A stretch of DNA of 64,000 nucleotides from Undaria pinnatifida (lineage: Eukaryota; Sar; Phaeophyceae; Laminariales; Alariaceae). The notes under the pieces were generated by a model. That model saw only the letters and a program-made list of their open reading frames with translations, did not search any database and was not told the origin of the DNA. The position numbers and the translations under genes were made by a program. The stretch covers positions 9,800,311-9,864,310 of the forward strand of contig JABAKD010000010.1 of NCBI GenBank assembly GCA_012845835.1, written 5' to 3'. Positions 58,901 through 64,000 of the stretch are shown piece after piece. Within the stretch, counting starts at the first letter, position 1, and each line of letters opens with the position of its first letter.

Positions 58901-61900
58901 TCACAGATACCTCGTCACAGATACGCCGCCACAGTCACGCCGTAATAGATTTCACGCATGTTTCTTCTCTCACCGGCACGGTTTGATTCACTTATGCGTA
59001 TTATAGTGTTGTTTTTATTATGTTTCTCGAGGTGTTCTTCCACTCCAGAGATGTGGGAGCCTGGCTTGTCACTCTGACTAAGTGGTCTACTGTAGTGGAA
59101 AGTGCTATATAACTAACATGCGTATGTCGTGGGTTCGAATCTCACCGACTTCGTACCTACTCTTTCCAAAGCGTGCACGATTGGGAATATTATGAATAGT
59201 CATGATAAGTGTATTCCTAGACACTTATCCAGTGGCAAGGGGTGCGCCCCGGAGATTAATGCTGGCGAGATTGGTGCGACGAGCTCCGAAGTATATATTT
59301 CGTTAAGTTAGTATAGCGCTATCGACTAGACCACAAAGCCACAGTGACTCAGTGGAATTGCTACATAACTAACACTTATGACCACCGGCAAGATTTTGGT
59401 GAAGAGATAATGTGAAAACAACATACGCCGTCACAATCACGCCGTCACAACTACAACATCACAGTTGGATACGCCGTCACAGCTACACCGCCACAGATGT
59501 AGCTATGTAGCCATTATAAGCCGCCATCTCAGTTGTTCCACCGCAACAACCAAAGCAATTCCGCCGCTTAAAAACAAAAATCACCTGCCACAGAAAACAG
59601 TAAGGACGCGGCTATTTCCACCTATCACCGGCACACCTCCCACCTGTATGTTGTCGAGGAGCTTGGTGAGGCACCAGTACACGTCAGCCTCCACCTCGTT
59701 AAGCAGGCTCTCGTCCACCCTGCTCACATCCTTAGACTCAACCGACGGCCCTGCTCGTAAAGGGGAGGTTCACGCACCGGACACATCAGACCCCTATCGA
59801 TGATCTATATGATCTATGTCGTTCAGGGCAGACAGATCCCTGGCCCGAATGATCTGCATGGCCTACAGATCATGTTTCCTGGGTTGAATCTGTACTGCAC
59901 AGATCCTGTGCAACGTATCATAAACGACAGATATACGATAGGATCAATATAATACATCATCTTCAGTAGATCGTGATCTGTGAGGTGTGTGCGAGATTTG
60001 ATTCAGGTACTTGGTTCGACAAATAAAAAAAATAAAAAAGAGATTGATTCAGGGAATTGGTCTTGACCAATAAAAAACACCCAAAAGCGCAGAAAACTTA
60101 AACAAGTAAAGCTTGAGCGGCGGCAATAATGCCTGGGTATCTCATCCACTGTCACCACCCGGCGGGGCTCGAAAACACGTACCATGTACCTGGTACAGCG
60201 AAGTTGGGCGAAGACACGCGGATCATCCTATTATATTACTACCTGCTACTACTGCTATGACACGGAGGATAAAAACTCCGTCTAGAAGCGCGGTTTAGAA
60301 GCGCGGCGGCCCACCGTAGAAGCGAGGTCGTAAAACGCGGCATTAACCGTTTTACTGCTAAAAGAACGTCTCCAAAATTAACTCCAATCAGTTTGTTCCC
60401 AAAACGTGGATGTAGTTAGAAATAAAAAAAAGCGCGGCAAGGTAGGAAAACGCGGCGGCGGCAGCCGCGACAACATAGTCACGATTCTCGCCGGACGAGA
60501 TGCATACCAGGTATACAGCGCACAAACGCCGGCACGGGCCTTCGTCATCCCACCGGCAACAGTTACTCGAAGAGCGGTGGCTGTGGCGGGCAACACCAAC
60601 AACAGCAACAAATGTTCACAAACAACAGCAGTGTCACCACCAATAACAACACAAAAAAAAAACAAGAGCACAAGAACAATAACACTAGCAGCAACACCAC
60701 CAACAAAACAACGACGCACATCTACTAGCCCCCGCTCGTTCACACAGAAATGGCGGCAGTGGCAGTGGGTACCAACAGAGAAGTGTCAAGAGCATAACAC
60801 AAAGCGAGAGAGAGCAAGATGTTCGAGGCTGCTCACCGACGTGTGCAGACAGGAAGACGACGTAGAGAGGGGTGAGGAGGTCGTTAATGCCCTGCACGTA
60901 TCCGCTCGCCGGGTGTCGGATCGCCCATATGTACAGTATCCGCTCGATAGCACGTTGTACCTTTGCCCATCGACCAAAAGCAATCACACAAAAATAACAC
61001 ATGGAGTCAGCAAAAACAAAACAGCGGCGAAACGATCACAGAAAAAGAAGGAACGGAGTCGAAAAAAAAACGCGCGGGCCGGGTATTAATAGGTGGGCAG
61101 ACAAGGGGGCAGCCAAGGGGGGGGGGGGGACCGAGGTTTAACTCTTGTGGGACATGAGAGGGAAACAGCGACGACACAAAAAAAACGACCACAGCATCGG
61201 CCACTGCTGGGTTGGGCAAAAGAGGATAATGGTGTCCGAAGCACAGTGCAAGGAGTTGTACGACACGGGCACGGCATAATTCTGCTCGCGCTGCTGCCTG
61301 CTCACTTATGGATGGTGATAAAACCGAAGTTCGTCACTTATTTTGTCACTGCCTCATGCTCATGAGTCGCAAAAGGGTTAATACATAGGTACACTTGGAA
61401 CTTGCTATGATACATAGATCACGCGCGACAGAGCGCGCGAAGGTGAATAGATAGGTTTGTTCTCCCAAGAAGAAAGAGAAATAAGGAGAAAGATACGGAG
61501 AGAGAAGAGGGGGAAGGCAGGGCGGGGGGGGGGGCGTACTCATTGGTTTCTTGCCTTAGTCATTTCACCATTGACCACGCACTCCTTTATAGACGGAGCA
61601 GCACCATTCGTACTCCTATTAAGACACACCTCCAACATCTGGGCGCTCAGTACGTTTGTTCTTCTTTTTGCTTATATTTTCTCCTTCCTCTTTGGCTGCC
61701 TGTGGTCACCATCAAGCTCCTAGGTTAGCGGTCATTTTCTCGCTAGTACTGACAGGGTATGTGTGTGTGCTCGATATACCACTACGGAGGGGGTGCAGAG
61801 ACAGCAACTGCTGACATACGGACCACACGCAGACACACGATACGCGACAACGTCGTTTGACAGCATATATTATTTTTTGTAAAAAAATTACAGCATTTTA

Positions 61901-62385
61901 TGCATCAATAGCTTACGGCGATTGCCAACTGCAAAATAGAAAACAACCCCCCCCTCCCACGACCCCGACATGCACGCGCTCTGTCAAGTCTCAAGGCGGA
62001 CACTTTTCTCGGCGACAACCATACACCCGCGGAAGCACCGTACTTTACTGCACTGTATGAAATGTAATTTACTGCTGCGACGACCTTTGCGTATTTAGAA
62101 CACCGGTTACTATTACTGTATGTAAACATGAGAGACTTTAATACATACAGGTACCAGGTATCTGGTATGAAACATACATGTACAGCTTTTACATACCTCG
62201 TATCTCCTTTGTGTGTTTGTGCAATAGATCGTGGAACTGGCTGCCATTGTGGGACCCCGATTGTTTTTTGGTGTGTCTTGTTTCTCTATGTACCTACCTG
62301 AAGACTGCTTGTGCATTTTTGTGACCACGAGCGAGATTATGGAGTTCAGCTAATGTGAGAACAGCAAACGACAACAACAACAACG

Positions 62386-62416
<31 letters not shown>

Positions 62417-63461
62417 GTACAAATATATAACACAAAACCCGGTACTTGCACAAAATAGTGGTCACCTTCTCCTGGTGAAAAAATGGAACATCCGGACAGG
62501 TCCGGGGCACGTCCACCAGAATCTGCCGCAATATGTTCTGCTCTTGATGGGTGCGCGAGGCGTCGGGCACGTCGAAGTACTGCGGCACAGCCTCTCGGTA
62601 CTCCCTGCGCTTCCTCTCGAGGGCCGCCGCCCGACGCACCCGGTTCGTCGGCATGTACCCCACCAGCAGCTGCCACACAGCGGCGCGGTGGACGGGCGGA
62701 ACCCCGTTCCAGCTGATCTTCCGCAGCTCGTCGAGCTTCACTACCTCCTCCCCCAGTACCTCGTCGAACCGCTTATCTCGGTAGCTCGGTCGAGCAACGA
62801 GCGCGGGTGCGGGGGTCGGCTCTTTCGCCCCGGACTCCGCTCCCTCTCCCCCCAACCCGAACCCCAACCCTTCCCCCGCCCCGGCCGCCGCCCCCACCCC
62901 GCTCCTCTCCCCCTCCCCCTCTGCTGGCTGCTTCGCCGGCTGTTTAAGAGCCGGTCTCGCCGCCGGTTTCGGTTTCGCCGCCGCCGCAACCGACGACGGG
63001 GTTTGCGGCGACTGTGTTGGCGATGGTGGTACAGGGGCCTGGGCCGCGGATGGCGGCGGTGGCGGTACCGCCGATGACGATGGCGATGCGCACATCGGGT
63101 CGTCTCCAACGTGGGAGTTCCCAAAGGCTAAGCCGTTGCCACCGCCGTTGCCGCGTCTTCCGGAGCCCGACCCGAAAGTTGTCGACGCGGGGCCGACCAC
63201 GCGCGAGAGGTTCGAGGACCTGCCGCCGGGTACCCCCTCGGTGCCTTCCCGATTTCTACTACCGCCTCCGCCACCGCCACCGCTGCCATCCAGTTCGGTC
63301 CACATTCCCCCTCCGCTGGTCTCACGAGGCGAGAGGTCGCCTGCGGTTCTGTTTCGACGCCTGCGGTCGTTCCCTGTTGCTAAGCCTGCTGCTGTCGAGC
63401 CAGAGCCTGAGCCTGCTGCAGCTGCTTCGACGGAGTAACCGAGGTATCGATATGCAAACAC
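55999..63461 (-). CDS. TBC1D22: TBC1D22-type Rab GTPase-activating protein (5' end missing)
   Basis: Stimulates GTP hydrolysis by Rab GTPases, in the family acting at the Golgi. Exons: 63461 or upstream to 62466, 60960-60837, 59750-59644, 58712-58637, 58144-57918 and 56124-55999; all junction phases match. Exon 1 has a disordered Gly/Pro/Ala-rich region, then DELRKISWNGVPPVHRAAVW and the arginine-finger motif VDVPR. Exon 2 carries IWAIRHPASGYVQGINDLL with the glutamine finger YVQG. Later exons give EADVYWCLTKLLDNIQ, QPGLQRMVLRLEELVQRI, YIQFAFRWMNCLLLRELP and MFLQDMPTKEWGEEEVEPLL, matching TBC1D22 to its end. Both catalytic fingers are intact. The frame is open to a stop at 63476-63474 without an ATG, so at least one upstream exon is missing or lies beyond the window. 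Confidence 0.9.
56554..57090 (+). mobile_element. LINE-like retrotransposon 3' fragment
   Basis: A frame ending at 56931 carries EIRKRYISGRKEEDMDAHMC, PCGTTIESRTQTVGECE and ILLIGNRWWP. This resembles the cysteine-containing tail after the reverse transcriptase of LINE-type elements. Downstream, RNGAPSRKECVV-like text suggests the element's 3' end. No RT catalytic core is present. It lies antisense in an intron of the TBC1D22-type gene. Family assignment is from memory. Confidence 0.5.
57107..57856. mobile_element. 750-bp hAT-like MITE with 8-bp TSD
   Basis: Left end TAGGGCTGGGCCCTGG and right end (reverse complement) TAGGGCTGGGTCCTGG agree at 15 of 16. Subterminal CCAGTA/TACTGG motifs are also inverted. 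The flanking octamers are ACAAATGA (57099-57106) and ACAAATAA (57857-57864), 7 of 8 identical. No transposase frame. Inserted in the last intron of the TBC1D22-type gene, beside the LINE fragment. Confidence 0.75.
57870..57897. repeat. Poly-C run of 28 bases
   Basis: A pure C tract close to the donor of TBC1D22-type exon 5; on the transcribed strand it is G-rich. Its length may be affected by sequencing error. Confidence 0.9.
58875..59500. repeat. Two clusters of ACGCCGTCACAG-like minisatellite
   Basis: Units of about 14-15 bases (variants of ACGCCGTCACAGAT) occur at 58875-58950 and 59425-59500, with the tRNA-like segment between them. Intron of the TBC1D22-type gene. Confidence 0.7.
59071..59150 (+). 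other. tRNA-like (SINE-type) segment
   Basis: GTGGGTTCGAATCTCAC forms a five-pair T-arm with a standard loop and B box. TGACTAAGTGG resembles an A box. The acceptor and anticodon stems are poor, so a tRNA-derived SINE or tRNA pseudogene is more likely than a working tRNA. Confidence 0.3.
62370..62416. repeat. (CAA)n microsatellite
   Basis: About 15 CAA units with CGA interruptions, just inside the intron after TBC1D22-type exon 1. Confidence 0.9.
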
Positions 63462-63476
63462 ACAACAACAGCGTTA

Positions 63477-64000
63477 TTACGCAGCAGCAAGAGGGGAAAG
63501 CAGCACGGGTTGGGGCGGTTCTGTGTCATGGGAGGCGTCGCAGGGCTGTCAAAGCTAAGCTACTGCTGCTACGATGAAGGCGATAAGCCTGCTGCCGTGC
63601 CAATGCAACCACGCAGATTCGGGAGAGAAGGAGCGCTCTTGAAAAGAAAGCCGGGCACGGCGAGCCAGTGGGGGCGGGCGGGAAGGAAGGCGGGGGGGGG
63701 GGGGGGCGTCAATTTTTCTACGCAGACTAAACGCGCCGAGGTAACTGCTAGGCAAAAACAATAAAGGTGCCAGCGTCACGCTGCTTCGGAAGAGAACGAG
63801 CGGGACCCGACTTTTATTGACTAAGCGGAATGTGGTAACTAACTGACGGCGGCAACCGACTGTGGCACCCGAACGAGGAAACCGATTGCGGCAACCGCGT
63901 GAGGCAACCGAATGCGGCAACCGAATGCGGCAACCGAATGGGGCAACCGATAGCGGCAACCGAAAGGGTAAACCGAACAGGGCAACGGAACTGGGAAACC
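63477..64000. repeat. Right edge: non-coding, GGCAACCGAATGC minisatellite
   Basis: From about 63840 to the window end, units of 11-14 bases related to GGCAACCGAATGC recur about 12 times and continue past the edge. The rest, including a G run near 63691, shows no exon that would supply the missing TBC1D22-type N-terminus. Confidence 0.75.

Noticed and set aside
60406-61089. 227-codon plus-strand frame
   Set aside because: Lys/Thr/Arg-rich low complexity, overlapping TBC1D22-type exon 2 on the other strand.
62355-63577. Plus-strand frames opposite TBC1D22-type exon 1
   Set aside because: Pro/Arg-rich shadows of the GC-rich minus-strand exon.
1-64000. CRISPR arrays, operons, bacterial promoters, rRNA genes
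   Set aside because: The window is intron-rich eukaryotic DNA. The regular repeats are microsatellites, minisatellites or transposon subterminal repeats, without repeat-spacer structure. No rRNA was seen.

Overview
The window is nuclear DNA of a eukaryotic alga with a secondary plastid. A brown alga close to Ectocarpus fits best. The evidence is many short exons separated by long repeat-filled introns with GT-AG borders (often GTGAGT), genes lying on alternating strands, abundant CAG, TTG and GGGAA microsatellites, and one gene whose N-terminus looks like a heterokont bipartite plastid presequence (signal peptide, then an A-F junction). The species is an inference. Exon chains were built by hand from open frames, splice consensus, matching intron phase and remembered family motifs; no alignment was run.

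Layout: (1) 97-7831, minus: N-terminal part of a Doa10/MARCH6-type membrane E3 ubiquitin ligase, running off the left edge. (2) 7832-11391: mostly non-coding, with a 182-bp TA-flanked MITE and weak exon candidates. (3) 11392-18608, plus: tRNA-splicing endonuclease subunit Sen34, with a decayed Ty1/copia element (12086-15625) in its first visible intron. (4) 21844-27551, plus: a two-exon LEG1-like protein with a possible plastid-targeting presequence. (5) 27972-32616, minus: a WD-repeat protein whose C-terminal propeller resembles PALB2. (6) 32617-44393: about 12 kb of dispersed and tandem repeats, hairpins and one repeat-related spliced-ORF candidate. (7) 44394-45233, minus: a RanBP2-type zinc-finger protein, head to head with (8) 45453-51949, plus: a 451-residue protein of unknown function whose first intron carries a self-nested pair of hAT-like elements. 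(9) 51950-55998: non-coding, with minisatellites. (10) 55999-63461, minus: TBC1D22-type Rab GTPase-activating protein, lacking its first exon(s), with a LINE fragment and a 750-bp hAT-like MITE in one intron.

The recognisable genes are unrelated housekeeping functions (ER-associated degradation, tRNA splicing, membrane traffic, possible DNA repair), so this is an ordinary gene neighbourhood and not a dedicated cluster. The unusual material is the LEG1-like gene, the PALB2-like propeller, and the non-autonomous DNA transposons with clear terminal inverted repeats and target-site duplications, especially the GGGTC-rich hAT-like family inserted into its own kind.
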